Shown piece by piece: positions 26,027 to 34,873 of a DNA stretch of 64,000 nt. Source of the stretch: an uncultured Eubacteriales bacterium (GTDB taxonomy: Bacteria > Bacillota > Clostridia > Oscillospirales > CAG-272); NCBI GenBank assembly GCA_934393265.1, contig CAKRQL010000004.1:124001-188000 (forward strand), written 5' to 3'. The notes beneath the pieces were generated by a model. It was not told the DNA's origin, made no database searches, and saw only the letters and a list, made by a program, of their open reading frames with translations. The number at the start of each line of letters is the position of its first letter. Position 1 is the stretch's first letter. Made by a program: the position numbers and the translations under genes.

Positions 26027-28504
26027 ATGATAACTAAGGCAACTTCAAATCCGCAGACAGGCAAAAAGAACAAAATATCAAAGCAGAATCTCAAAGACAG
26101 AATTGAGGCAAAGCTCGTCACAAGAGGTGTAAATGATCCTCTGACGGCTACGCCGGAGCAACTCTATTCAGCAACCGTTGCGGCACTGAAAGAGATTATG
26201 CTTGACTACCGTCTCGACTTCAAAAAGAGAATAAAGGCAGCAAAGGGAAAAAAGGTCTGTTACCTTTGCATGGAATTTCTTGTCGGAAGATCACTGAAAA
26301 ACAATGCGATGAACCTCGGAATCTACAAAGAGCTGTGTGCCGTTCTCTCTGACTGGAATTCATCCTTTGAATCGATTTATTCATGCGAGGTCGATGCCGG
26401 TCTCGGTAACGGCGGGCTCGGCAGACTTGCAGCTTGCTTCATGGATTCGCTTTCCGCGCTTGATTACGCGGCAAACGGATATTCGCTTCTTTACGAAAAC
26501 GGATTGTTCCGTCAGAAGATAGTAGACGGCGAGCAGGTCGAGCTCCCGGATGAATGGTTGCCGGAAGGTGGGGCATGGCTCGTCCCGCGACCGGAAAAGA
26601 GCATAAACGTCCGCCTCGGGGGAAGAATTGAGGAGAAATGGGAAAACGGGGAGCTCAAGGTCGCAAATTACGACTATGACGAGGTCAAGGCTATCCCGTA
26701 CGATCTCCTTATACCCGGAACTACCACCAATGCAATGAACACGATAAGACTGTGGCGTGCCCGCCACGTGTTTTCTCCGCTTTCCGAGTTTTCAACGCAG
26801 AGCTCTTATGTAAAAAAACTCACGGATACTGATGCGGCAGAAGCCATAACACGACAGCTCTACCCGCCGGATGAGTACGATGAGGGCAAGCTTCTTCGTC
26901 TGACTCAGCAGTATTTCCTCGTCTCTGCATCACTACAGAGTATGATAAACGATTATCTCGCAGAGCACGGAACGCTCGCAGGCTTCAAGGACAGCGTTGC
27001 AATCCATATAAACGATACGCATCCCGCACTTTGCATACCCGAGCTCATGCGCATACTAATGGATATATATTCATACTCGTGGGAGGATGCATGGGATGTC
27101 GTGAGTCATACGGTTTCATATACAAATCATACCGTCCTGCCGGAGGCGCTTGAATGTTGGCGGGTTGACCTTTTCAGTATGAAGCTTCCGCGCATATACC
27201 AGATAGTGTGCGAGATAAACAGGCGATTTACCACCAATCTCTGGGAGCTTTATCCGGGCGACTGGGACAGAATTTCGAGGATGTCGGTTGTTGCATACAA
27301 TCAGGTCAGAATGGCTAATCTGTCCGTTGTCGGTTCTCATACCGTAAACGGCGTATCGAAGCTCCACAGCGATATACTGAAAAAGACGATATTTCATGAT
27401 TTCTACAAGATGACGCCTGAGAAGTTCACGAATGTCACGAACGGCGTTGTTCACCGCCGGTGGCTGAATTACTCAAATCCTGCGCTTTCAGCTCTTATAA
27501 CCGAGCTTATCGGGGATGGGTTCCGTGAGGACGCTTCACAGCTCATAAAGCTCACGCAGTTTGCTGATGATAATACGGTTCTTGATCGCGTCGCGAAAAT
27601 AAAGCGGCTCAACAAAGAGCGCTTTGCGCATTTTGTATATGACCGAGTGGGTAGAAGAATAGATCCGGATTCTATATTTGATGTTCAGATAAAGAGAATG
27701 CACGAATATAAGCGTCAGCTTCTCAATGTCATGAAGATAATAGCACTCTATAACGAGATAAACGATAATCCTGCTGCGGATATTCCGCCTCAGACCTTTA
27801 TTTTCGGCTGTAAGGCGGCGCCGGGGTATGTCATGGCGAAAAAGCTGATAAAGCTTATATGGTTCCTCTCAGAGGAGCTCGAGAAAAATCCGTTGACGCG
27901 CGACAGGCTCAAGGTTGTATTCATGGAGGAGTATAACGTATCTCTTGCGGAGATACTCATTCCGTCGGCGGATATATCCGAGCAGATATCGCTCGCCGGT
28001 AAGGAGGCGAGCGGAACCGGTTGCATGAAGCTCATGATGAACGGGGCGCTTACCGTGGGAACTCTCGACGGCGCAAATGTTGAAATCCTTGAGGCAGTAG
28101 GCGAAGATAATATGTATATTTTCGGTCTCAACACTCACGAGGTTGACGAGCTTTGGAGAAACGGTTATGTTGCGCGCGATTATTATCACCGTTCCGATGT
28201 GCTTCGCCGCGTCGTAGACAGATTCAACAGCCCGATAGGGGGGCAGAGCTTCTCGCACATTGCGGATTATCTGATAAACGGCGGATACGGCGTTGCAGAC
28301 CCGTTTATGTGCCTTGCGGATTTTGATTCTTATTATTACACGTCAAAGCGGGCGAGCGCAGACTATGCAAACAGAACCGACTGGGCTCATAAGTCGCTTA
28401 TGAATACTGCAACCAGCGGTGTGTTCTCGTCAGACAACAGCATAAGAAATTATGCCGACAACATATGGCACGCCACTCCCATAAACAAAATTAAGGTAAA
28501 ATAA
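26027..28504 (+). CDS. glgP: Glycogen/starch/alpha-glucan phosphorylase
   Basis: GT35 enzyme of 825 residues that releases glucose-1-phosphate from glycogen. CMEFLVGRSLKNN and DAGLGNGGLGRLAACFMDS are the conserved N-terminal elements. The pyridoxal-phosphate lysine is in EASGTGCMKLMMNGAL, where C and L replace the commoner N and F. TVGTLDGANVEI follows. It is full length. The presence of degradation and synthesis enzymes in one operon suggests a store that is filled and used in the same growth programme. Confidence 0.95.
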   Translation: MITKATSNPQTGKKNKISKQNLKDRIEAKLVTRGVNDPLTATPEQLYSATVAALKEIMLDYRLDFKKRIKAAKGKKVCYLCMEFLVGRSLKNNAMNLGIYKELCAVLSDWNSSFESIYSCEVDAGLGNGGLGRLAACFMDSLSALDYAANGYSLLYENGLFRQKIVDGEQVELPDEWLPEGGAWLVPRPEKSINVRLGGRIEEKWENGELKVANYDYDEVKAIPYDLLIPGTTTNAMNTIRLWRARHVFSPLSEFSTQSSYVKKLTDTDAAEAITRQLYPPDEYDEGKLLRLTQQYFLVSASLQSMINDYLAEHGTLAGFKDSVAIHINDTHPALCIPELMRILMDIYSYSWEDAWDVVSHTVSYTNHTVLPEALECWRVDLFSMKLPRIYQIVCEINRRFTTNLWELYPGDWDRISRMSVVAYNQVRMANLSVVGSHTVNGVSKLHSDILKKTIFHDFYKMTPEKFTNVTNGVVHRRWLNYSNPALSALITELIGDGFREDASQLIKLTQFADDNTVLDRVAKIKRLNKERFAHFVYDRVGRRIDPDSIFDVQIKRMHEYKRQLLNVMKIIALYNEINDNPAADIPPQTFIFGCKAAPGYVMAKKLIKLIWFLSEELEKNPLTRDRLKVVFMEEYNVSLAEILIPSADISEQISLAGKEASGTGCMKLMMNGALTVGTLDGANVEILEAVGEDNMYIFGLNTHEVDELWRNGYVARDYYHRSDVLRRVVDRFNSPIGGQSFSHIADYLINGGYGVADPFMCLADFDSYYYTSKRASADYANRTDWAHKSLMNTATSGVFSSDNSIRNYADNIWHATPINKIKVK

Positions 28505-28505
28505 T

Positions 28506-30446
28506 TTGAATATGTTCAGAATACCGCGGGAGGAGATAACATCTCTCGCGGCACATTCATGCTTTGTTGTCTCAGGTAGGCGGAGCAGAGAAAGGGCGGT
28601 AACGTTGGGTGCATCTGTACGTGCCGTTTTGTCTCTGCCACGCCATGCCGGGGCTACGAATGTCAGTCTTGAGGTTTTTTCGGAGAATGGGGCGCATGTC
28701 GCCGATATATCAACAACGCAGGAGATATTGACGGATTCTCTTTCCGATTGCTTTATGACAGAAGAGCTGCGGCTACCGGTTGGGCTCTGGTTTTACAGAT
28801 ACAGGGTCGACACCGCATCCGGCACACTTTACGGCGGTTATGCGGGGGGCTCCGATGGTGTGAACGAGCGGGTCAGTCTGTCTGCAGACGGAAATGTACG
28901 GAAATTCCAGATGTCAGTCTCGGATTTTGCATACGGGGCACCGAAGGAACGGTACGGCGGAATTATCTATCATATTTTCGTCGACAGATTCAGCCGCGGA
29001 GGAAATGTAAAAATACGCCCGGACGCCGTAATGCTTGATGATTGGTACGGCGGAATAACCGAGTTTCCGGAGTATCCCGGTGCTCCGCTGAAAAACAATA
29101 CCTTCTTCGGCGGTACCTTGTGGGGTATAATAGATAAACTCGACTATATATCATCGCTCGGCGTCAATACGATATATCTGAGCCCGGTGTTTGAATCGGT
29201 GTCAAATCATAAATATGATACCGGGAATTACATGAAGGTCGATGAAATGTTCGGTGGCGATGACGCGCTTGCTACGCTGATACGGAAAGCCGGAGCGCAC
29301 GGAATAGGTATTATTCTTGACGGCGTGTTCAATCACACAGGTGCCGACAGCCTTTATTTCAATAGATACGGTCATTACGGCAACGGCGGTGCATACAATA
29401 CAAAATCCTCTCCGTATTACCCGTGGTATGAGTTTCAGCATTACCCGGACAAGTATACCTGCTGGTGGGGGATTGAAATACTGCCACGTATTAACCCCGA
29501 TTTTCCGACATGCTCTGACTACTTTTGCGGTGAAAACGGGGTAATTGCCAAATATGCGGAAATGGGGATTGCCGGCTTTCGGCTTGATGTCGCCGACGAG
29601 CTCTCCGACGGATTTATAGGACGGATAAAGAAGCGGCTGAACGCTATAAATCCCGCTGCTGTCCTTTACGGCGAGGTCTGGGAAGACGCTTCAAACAAGA
29701 TAGCCTACGGAAAGCGAAAAGCTTATTATCATGGGCGCGAGCTGGACGGCGTTATGAATTATCCGCTGAGGGACGGTATTATTTCGTATTTTACAGGCGA
29801 AGGAACCGAAAAGCTCCGATATGCTCTGACCGATATTCTGTATAATGCACCGAAGAGAATACGCGATGCGCAGATGAATTTGCTCGGTACTCACGATACG
29901 GAGCGTATACTTACGATGCTCGGAGGCGAGCCCTCCGACGGTTACAGCAACCGTGAGCTCTCGGTAAAACGAATGACTCCTGCAGAACGCAAAAACGGTA
30001 TCAGACGCCTGAAAATGGCATATACGCTTCTTTGTACCGTTCCGGGAATACCGACTGTATACTATGGTGACGAGGCGGGGGTCGAAGGATATAAGGACCC
30101 GTTCAATCGCCTGCCGTTTCCGTGGGGGCATGAGTGCGGAGAGCTTCTTGACCATTACAGAAATACCGGGAGTATAAGACGCGCATCGCCGGTGTATGCG
30201 GATGGAGAGTTCAGTCTTATCACATTGACGCGTGATACTTTGCTTTTTGCAAGATATCTTGATAATTCATTTTATTTTACTTGCGTGAACAACTCTCCGG
30301 ACCAAGCCGTGTTTCTGTCGTCGCACAGAATGACAGAGTTATATTCAGGTAAAGTCGGCAGGAGAATAAAAATATCGCCTTATAATGCGGCGATATTCGT
30401 CTGCGATGCTAAGGTATTTCCGACAGTCAGAGTTATACGGGGGTGA
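28506..30446 (+). CDS. GH13 alpha-glucosidase / neopullulanase-like hydrolase
   Basis: Glycoside hydrolase family 13 protein of 646 residues without a signal peptide, so it acts in the cytoplasm. An N-terminal beta-sandwich-like region (about 1-140) precedes the barrel. The four conserved regions are DGVFNHTG, FRLDVADEL (nucleophile Asp), YGEVWED (acid/base Glu) and LGTHDTERI (transition-state Asp). This pattern fits the neopullulanase/cyclomaltodextrinase group. In this operon it most likely trims branched maltodextrins left by GlgP. TTG 28506 or ATG 28512 can be the start; GlgP ends two bases earlier. The product specificity cannot be fixed from sequence. Confidence 0.88.
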   Translation: MNMFRIPREEITSLAAHSCFVVSGRRSRERAVTLGASVRAVLSLPRHAGATNVSLEVFSENGAHVADISTTQEILTDSLSDCFMTEELRLPVGLWFYRYRVDTASGTLYGGYAGGSDGVNERVSLSADGNVRKFQMSVSDFAYGAPKERYGGIIYHIFVDRFSRGGNVKIRPDAVMLDDWYGGITEFPEYPGAPLKNNTFFGGTLWGIIDKLDYISSLGVNTIYLSPVFESVSNHKYDTGNYMKVDEMFGGDDALATLIRKAGAHGIGIILDGVFNHTGADSLYFNRYGHYGNGGAYNTKSSPYYPWYEFQHYPDKYTCWWGIEILPRINPDFPTCSDYFCGENGVIAKYAEMGIAGFRLDVADELSDGFIGRIKKRLNAINPAAVLYGEVWEDASNKIAYGKRKAYYHGRELDGVMNYPLRDGIISYFTGEGTEKLRYALTDILYNAPKRIRDAQMNLLGTHDTERILTMLGGEPSDGYSNRELSVKRMTPAERKNGIRRLKMAYTLLCTVPGIPTVYYGDEAGVEGYKDPFNRLPFPWGHECGELLDHYRNTGSIRRASPVYADGEFSLITLTRDTLLFARYLDNSFYFTCVNNSPDQAVFLSSHRMTELYSGKVGRRIKISPYNAAIFVCDAKVFPTVRVIRG

Positions 30447-30451
30447 CACTA

Positions 30452-30991
30452 TTGATTTTTACACTTATAGGTATGCCTGCCGCAGGTAAATCCTCTCTCG
30501 GAAAGGCAGTAGCAAGAGACATCGGCTTTTGCAATGTGGATTCGGACAGGCTCATAGAGAAAAAGGTCGGTATGAAGTTGCAGAATATCATTGACACATA
30601 CGGACTGCCGGAATTCCGGAGAATCGAAGAAGCGGTATTGCTCGGGATAAATGCGGACAATATCCTGCTTTCGACCGGAGGGAGCGCGGTATATTATCCC
30701 GCTGCGATGCAGCGCCTTTCCGGGATGGGACGTATCATATATCTCCGCGTCGGTCTCCCGGAACTTAAGCGTCGTCTCGGCGATTTTTCAAAGCGGGGAA
30801 TTGTGATACCGGACGGATATACTATTGATGACCTTTTCCGGGAGAGAGAGGCGCTGTATAAGAGATATGCCGACTTTACGCTGGACTGTAACGGCACGGC
30901 ATTTTGGCGATATAGGCGAAGCCTTACGGAATATATATGTCGTGTTGCAAATATTCCGTTGCCGGAAAAAAGCAGAGCCTCGCATGGATAA
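30452..30991 (+). CDS. aroK: Shikimate kinase
   Basis: Phosphorylates shikimate in aromatic amino-acid synthesis; about 179 residues. The P-loop is GMPAAGKSSLG. FCNVDSDRLIEKK carries the shikimate-binding Asp, FRRIEE the Arg and STGGSAV the third substrate loop, so the catalytic set is complete. TTG 30452 is preferred because it gives the N-terminus MIFTLIGM after a GGGGGTG ribosome-binding site. A GTG at 30443 that overlaps the previous stop (GTGA) is an alternative. It is the last gene of the glycogen transcript, an unusual partner. No other aro gene is in the window. Confidence 0.88.
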   Translation: MIFTLIGMPAAGKSSLGKAVARDIGFCNVDSDRLIEKKVGMKLQNIIDTYGLPEFRRIEEAVLLGINADNILLSTGGSAVYYPAAMQRLSGMGRIIYLRVGLPELKRRLGDFSKRGIVIPDGYTIDDLFREREALYKRYADFTLDCNGTAFWRYRRSLTEYICRVANIPLPEKSRASHG

Positions 30992-31040
30992 TTCAGCTGA
31001 TTTTTCTCTCGGATAAACCATAGAAAAAAACAATAAAGTA

Positions 31041-31091
31041 GCGGCAGGCGCAAGCGATTTGATCAATCGCTTCGACAGTCTGCCGCATTTT
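31041..31091 (+). terminator. Large hairpin terminator after aroK
   Basis: Two stacked stems: outer GCGGCAG (31041-31047) / CTGCCGC (31080-31086) and inner AAGCGATT (31052-31059) / AATCGCTT (31065-31072), then ATTTTTAT on the plus strand. It also separates the convergent desulfurase gene. Confidence 0.8.
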
Positions 31092-32227
31092 TATATAGAA
31101 TATTCGGATATCAGCCGTATTTCTTTTACAAGCTTTTCTATATCGTACATGGTATTCATGCATGAAAAGCTTGCTCTGACGCAACCGCGTTCAATAGTCC
31201 CGAGCTTCTCGTGTACTGACGGAGAACAGTGGAGCCCTCCTCGGGTGCAAATTCCCTTTTTGTCAAGCTGTCCCGAAACATCGGAGGACGGGAAATCGCG
31301 GACATTGAATGCGAGTATTCCGCCCGCGCTCCTTGTATAGACCGTAACTCCGTTAATTTCTGCGAGGCGTTCTTTTGCAGTTTCGGTGAGGGCGGACAGG
31401 TGATTTTCGATTTCCGCTATCCCTCGTCCGTTGATATATCTTATTCCGGCGCCGAGAGATACAATTGACGGGGCGGGAAGCGTTCCTGCCTCGTATCTGT
31501 CGGGCAGATATGCCGGCATCGATTTGCTGTATGATTCGCTCCCGCTCCCTCCCTCGACAAAGCTCTCCCGGCATATATTTCCGTCTGACAGTATAAGTAT
31601 TCCGGCGCCCTGAATACCGAGAAGCCCCTTATGTCCCGGCGCACAGAATGCATCATAACAAGCCTTTGAGAGATCAATTCTCCGATGCCCGGCTGCCTGT
31701 GATGCGTCAATTATCAGAACAAGTCCGTATCTGCGCTTTATTGCAGACAGGACGCCGAGCGGTATAGCGTCTCCGGTGACATTTGATTGCAGTGTCGAGA
31801 TTATACAGCGGGTCTGCTTTCCGATAAGCTTTTCGATGTTTTCCGATATATCGCCGTCGGTAGAAAAGCACTTGCAGGTTACACCGTGTTCACGCCGGAG
31901 CCGTTCAAGAGGGCGGACGACCGAGTTGTGTTCGACATCCGAAATAATAACTTCGCATCCGGGGGGCACCAGGGTTTTTATAGCTGTGTTTAGCGAATAT
32001 GTGGCGTTTTCGGTAAAAATGACATTTTCGGGAGCTCCGCTTTTGAAAAAAGATGATACATCCTCTCTCACGCGATACAGCTCCTCGGCTGTCCTAACGG
32101 AGAAATAATGCGAGCTTCTGCCGGGGTTCCCGCAATAATCGCGGACACATTTATCGAGAGCTTTTATAACCTCACGAGGCTTAGGATAGCTCGTTGCCGC
32201 GTTATCGAGATATACGGTGTGTTTCAT
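31091..32227 (-). CDS. Cysteine desulfurase-family aminotransferase class V
   Basis: PLP enzyme of 378 residues in the group often found beside DUF3343 proteins. YLDNAATSYPKP is the family N-terminus. The PLP lysine is in APGHKGLLG, and the catalytic Cys in GGLHCSPSVHEKLGT (near residue 334), so sulfur (or selenium) transfer from cysteine is plausible. It overlaps the DUF3343 gene by four bases (ATGA). This pair has been linked to sulfur/selenium mobilisation by gene context only. No isc, suf, selD or yedF gene is in the window. Confidence 0.85.
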   Translation of the reverse strand: MKHTVYLDNAATSYPKPREVIKALDKCVRDYCGNPGRSSHYFSVRTAEELYRVREDVSSFFKSGAPENVIFTENATYSLNTAIKTLVPPGCEVIISDVEHNSVVRPLERLRREHGVTCKCFSTDGDISENIEKLIGKQTRCIISTLQSNVTGDAIPLGVLSAIKRRYGLVLIIDASQAAGHRRIDLSKACYDAFCAPGHKGLLGIQGAGILILSDGNICRESFVEGGSGSESYSKSMPAYLPDRYEAGTLPAPSIVSLGAGIRYINGRGIAEIENHLSALTETAKERLAEINGVTVYTRSAGGILAFNVRDFPSSDVSGQLDKKGICTRGGLHCSPSVHEKLGTIERGCVRASFSCMNTMYDIEKLVKEIRLISEYSI

Positions 32228-32433
32228 TCGTTGGATACCGTATAACCTATTCCGGCGTCACGGAGTATACCGACAACATCAAAATAGCGCGCACCGTCAA
32301 ATGTTACACCGTATGTGCATCCGCCTCTCGCCCGTCCGCCGTCCGATTTGAGAATATCGGACGATATGCCGTTACGGATGAGCAGCTTACGCACCCTTAT
32401 AGCAGTATTAACGGAACCAACATTAACCCTCAT
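32224..32433 (-). CDS. DUF3343 protein (putative Se/S carrier-like)
   Basis: Protein of 69 residues with the ferredoxin-like small fold of DUF3343. MRVNVGSVNTAIRVRKLLIRNGI is the helix-forming N-terminus, and GGCTYGVTF contains the single conserved Cys expected to carry a persulfide or selenide. It starts the two-gene operon with the cysteine desulfurase and is coupled by a four-base overlap. The usual motif is CxYG, which is present. Function is inferred from family description and context. Confidence 0.8.
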   Translation of the reverse strand: MRVNVGSVNTAIRVRKLLIRNGISSDILKSDGGRARGGCTYGVTFDGARYFDVVGILRDAGIGYTVSNE

Positions 32434-32517
32434 AAAAGCTTTCCGCCCCCTTTGCTCTGTTTATGTTGCTCGCAATAACAGTCTATGTTAAAAAAACGGA
32501 AAAGTTCATTAAAAGTA

Positions 32518-32546
32518 TGGACTTTTTCAGTAGTCTATGGTATAAT
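32518..32546 (+). promoter_or_regulatory. Promoter of the MBL-fold gene
   Basis: TGGACT (32518-32523), 17 bp spacer and consensus TATAAT (32541-32546), followed by a GGAGGAG ribosome-binding site before ATG 32573. The expression signals are intact although the gene is frameshifted. Confidence 0.6.
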
Positions 32547-32572
32547 ATAACATCAGTTTCGGAGGAGCTAAG

Positions 32573-33180
32573 ATGAGAATATACAGCATAGCAGATGATG
32601 CTCCTGCGTTTTCGTCGAATGAGTATCTTATATGCTCCGGCAAAGATGCCGCTGTTGTTGACCCGTCGCACGGGTTGACATCGGTCCTGCAATTTCTCGG
32701 TGACGGGGATTTTCGCCTCAGGTATATACTTGTAACGCATGCGCACTTTGACCACATTCTTAAAATTGATGAATATGTAAAAATACCGGGGCAGAAGTGA
32801 TAGTAGGCGAAAAGGACAAGCTCGCCTTGTCTGACAGACGGTTTAATCTGTATTCGGCTTTTCTTGGCTATGACGGCTCGTACACCGGTTCTGCGCGTGG
32901 AGTAAAGGACGGCGATACACTCCCGCTCGGAGATATTATAGTATCCGTGTACGATACTCCCGGACACACGCAGGGCTCGGTTACCTACACGGTGCCCGGT
33001 GTCGCATTTACGGGAGACCTTATGTTTTCCGGAGGCGGATATGGCAGATGCGATTTCCCCGGAGGAGATTATAATAAGCTGCGCACTTCGCTTGCGTATA
33101 TAAAGAAAATGCCGCCCGATACCCTTATATATCCCGGGCACGGCGACAGCTTCCGTCTTGACAGTTACGAATGTAATTAA
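32573..33180 (+). pseudogene. MBL-fold metallo-hydrolase interrupted by a -1 frameshift
   Basis: Glyoxalase-II-like hydrolase of about 200 residues read in two frames. Frame one (32573 to a stop at 32798-32800) has NEYLICSGKDAAVVDPS and the metal motif THAHFDH. Frame two (from before 32797 to 33180) continues with VIVGEKDKLALSD, the second metal region DTPGHTQGS, FTGDLMF and the last His in YPGHGD. The join is in an A run (32779-32783) of five A. Six A would restore ...YVKNTGAEVIVGE... as one frame. Together the halves hold the full metal-site set. Either this is a true recent mutation or an assembly error. A GTG at 32797 could in principle restart the second half, but that part lacks the first metal motif. 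Confidence 0.85.
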
Positions 33181-33202
33181 TATATATTGAGGTGAGATTG
33201 GT

Positions 33203-34873
33203 ATGGAAGAACTTAAAAACAATTTTATTCACCAGATTATTGATGAGGATATAGCCGAGAATCCGTCGCTCAAGGTTCATACGCGCTTTCCGCCCGAGCC
33301 CAACGGATATCTTCACATAGGTTCGGCTAAGGCGATATGGATAAACGCCATGACCGCAAAGAAATACGGAGGGCTCTTCAATCTCCGCTATGATGACACG
33401 AACCCCTCGAAAGAGGATAATGAGTATGTGGAGAGCATATACGAGGACCTCCGCTGGCTCGGATGCGAACCGACGGGCGGAGTTTATTACGGCTCCGATT
33501 ATTTTGATAAGTGCTTTGAGCTCGCGGTCGGACTTATAAAAGCAGGGAAAGCATATGTCTGCGACCTCACGCCGGATGAGATGAGAGAATACCGCGGCAC
33601 ACTTACCGAGCCGGGAAAGAACAGCCCGTATCGCGACCGGACCGTTGAAGAAAATCTTGATCTCTTTTTCCGGATGAAAAACGGGGAGTTCCCCGATGGG
33701 GCAAAAACTCTTCGTGCAAAAATAGATATGGCGTCGTCCAACATTAACATGCGTGACCCTGCAATATACCGTATTGTACACACGAGCCACCACAGGCAGG
33801 GAAACAAATGGTGCATTTACCCGCTTTATGATTACGCGCATCCCATTCAGGACGCTCTTGAGGGGATAACCCACTCTCTCTGCTCGATAGAATTTGAAAA
33901 TCACCGCCCGCTTTATGAATGGGTAATTAACAATGTTGACCTCGATTTTGTGAACGGAGTAAAACCCAAACAGAGAGAATTTGCGCGCCTCAATGTTACG
34001 CACACGGTAATGTCGAAAAGATATCTTCGTCAGCTTGTCGAGACTCACCTTGTTGACGGATGGGATGACCCGAGAATGCCTACGCTCTGCGGTCTGCGGA
34101 GAAGAGGGTATACTCCGTCGGCAATTTTTGACTTTGTCGCGCGCGCAGGCGTCGCAAAGGCTTACAGCGTCGTGGATTATGAGCTTCTCGAGCATTGTAT
34201 CCGCGAGGAACTTGACGACACGGCACCGCGCCGCATAGCGATACTTCATCCTATGAAGGTCGTTATAACCAACTTCCCCGAGAATAAGACGGAATACTTT
34301 GAGGTCGCAAATAACCCGCATCATCCTGAGTACGGTACGCGCAAGCTACCGTTTACCCGAGAGATAATTATTGATGCCGACGATTTTGCCGAGGTTCCGC
34401 CTCCGAAGTTCTTCCGCATGAAGCCGGGCGGAGAGGTCAGACTCATGGGAGCGTATATAGTGCGCTGCGATGAGGTCATAAAGAATCCTGACGGCACGAT
34501 CGCAGAGATACACTGTACAGCCGATCTTGAAACCGGAAACGGTATGCCGACAGACGGCAGAAAGGTGAAAGGGACTATTCATTGGCTCTCTTCCGAGTAC
34601 GCCGGGACTGCAACGGTACACCTTTATGACTTCCTCTTCAACATCGAGAATGTGGCTGATATTCCGGAGGGAAAGACCTTTGACGATTATCTTAACCGTG
34701 ACTCTGTAACAGTTATCGACAATTGTCGGATTGAGCCATCGCTTATTGAGGCGAAGCCGTCTGATAAATTTCAGTTCGTCCGCACAGGCTATTTTGTGAA
34801 GGATACAAAATATCCTGATGTATTCAACAGAATAGTCGGACTTAAAGACAGCTACCCGCGCGAAACGAAATGA
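33203..34873 (+). CDS. glnS: Glutaminyl-tRNA synthetase
   Basis: Class I synthetase of 556 residues that directly charges tRNA-Gln. RFPPEPNGYLHIGSAKAI holds the HIGH motif as HIGS. NLRYDDTNPSKED binds the acceptor region, and the KMSKS equivalent is VMSKRYL. The C-terminal anticodon-binding beta barrels (about 340-550) are present. The length matches bacterial GlnRS. Direct charging makes the GatCAB route unnecessary for Gln, at least in principle. The stop overlaps comF by four bases (ATGA). The 22 bp gap before it leaves no room for a T-box. Confidence 0.95.
   Translation: MEELKNNFIHQIIDEDIAENPSLKVHTRFPPEPNGYLHIGSAKAIWINAMTAKKYGGLFNLRYDDTNPSKEDNEYVESIYEDLRWLGCEPTGGVYYGSDYFDKCFELAVGLIKAGKAYVCDLTPDEMREYRGTLTEPGKNSPYRDRTVEENLDLFFRMKNGEFPDGAKTLRAKIDMASSNINMRDPAIYRIVHTSHHRQGNKWCIYPLYDYAHPIQDALEGITHSLCSIEFENHRPLYEWVINNVDLDFVNGVKPKQREFARLNVTHTVMSKRYLRQLVETHLVDGWDDPRMPTLCGLRRRGYTPSAIFDFVARAGVAKAYSVVDYELLEHCIREELDDTAPRRIAILHPMKVVITNFPENKTEYFEVANNPHHPEYGTRKLPFTREIIIDADDFAEVPPPKFFRMKPGGEVRLMGAYIVRCDEVIKNPDGTIAEIHCTADLETGNGMPTDGRKVKGTIHWLSSEYAGTATVHLYDFLFNIENVADIPEGKTFDDYLNRDSVTVIDNCRIEPSLIEAKPSDKFQFVRTGYFVKDTKYPDVFNRIVGLKDSYPRETK

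Noticed and set aside
32771..32800. Programmed -1 ribosomal frameshift in the MBL gene
   Set aside because: The sequence at the shift (A AAA ATA) is not a proper X XXY YYZ slippery heptamer, no stimulating hairpin is evident right after it, and simple loss of one A explains it better.
33181..33202. T-box leader before glnS
   Set aside because: The gap is 22 bp. The gltX leader (1310-1350) is also far too short.
33125..34324. 399-codon minus-strand frame opposite glnS
   Set aside because: It lies entirely antisense to a full-length, well-conserved glnS, has basic, Arg/Val-rich composition and no family pattern.
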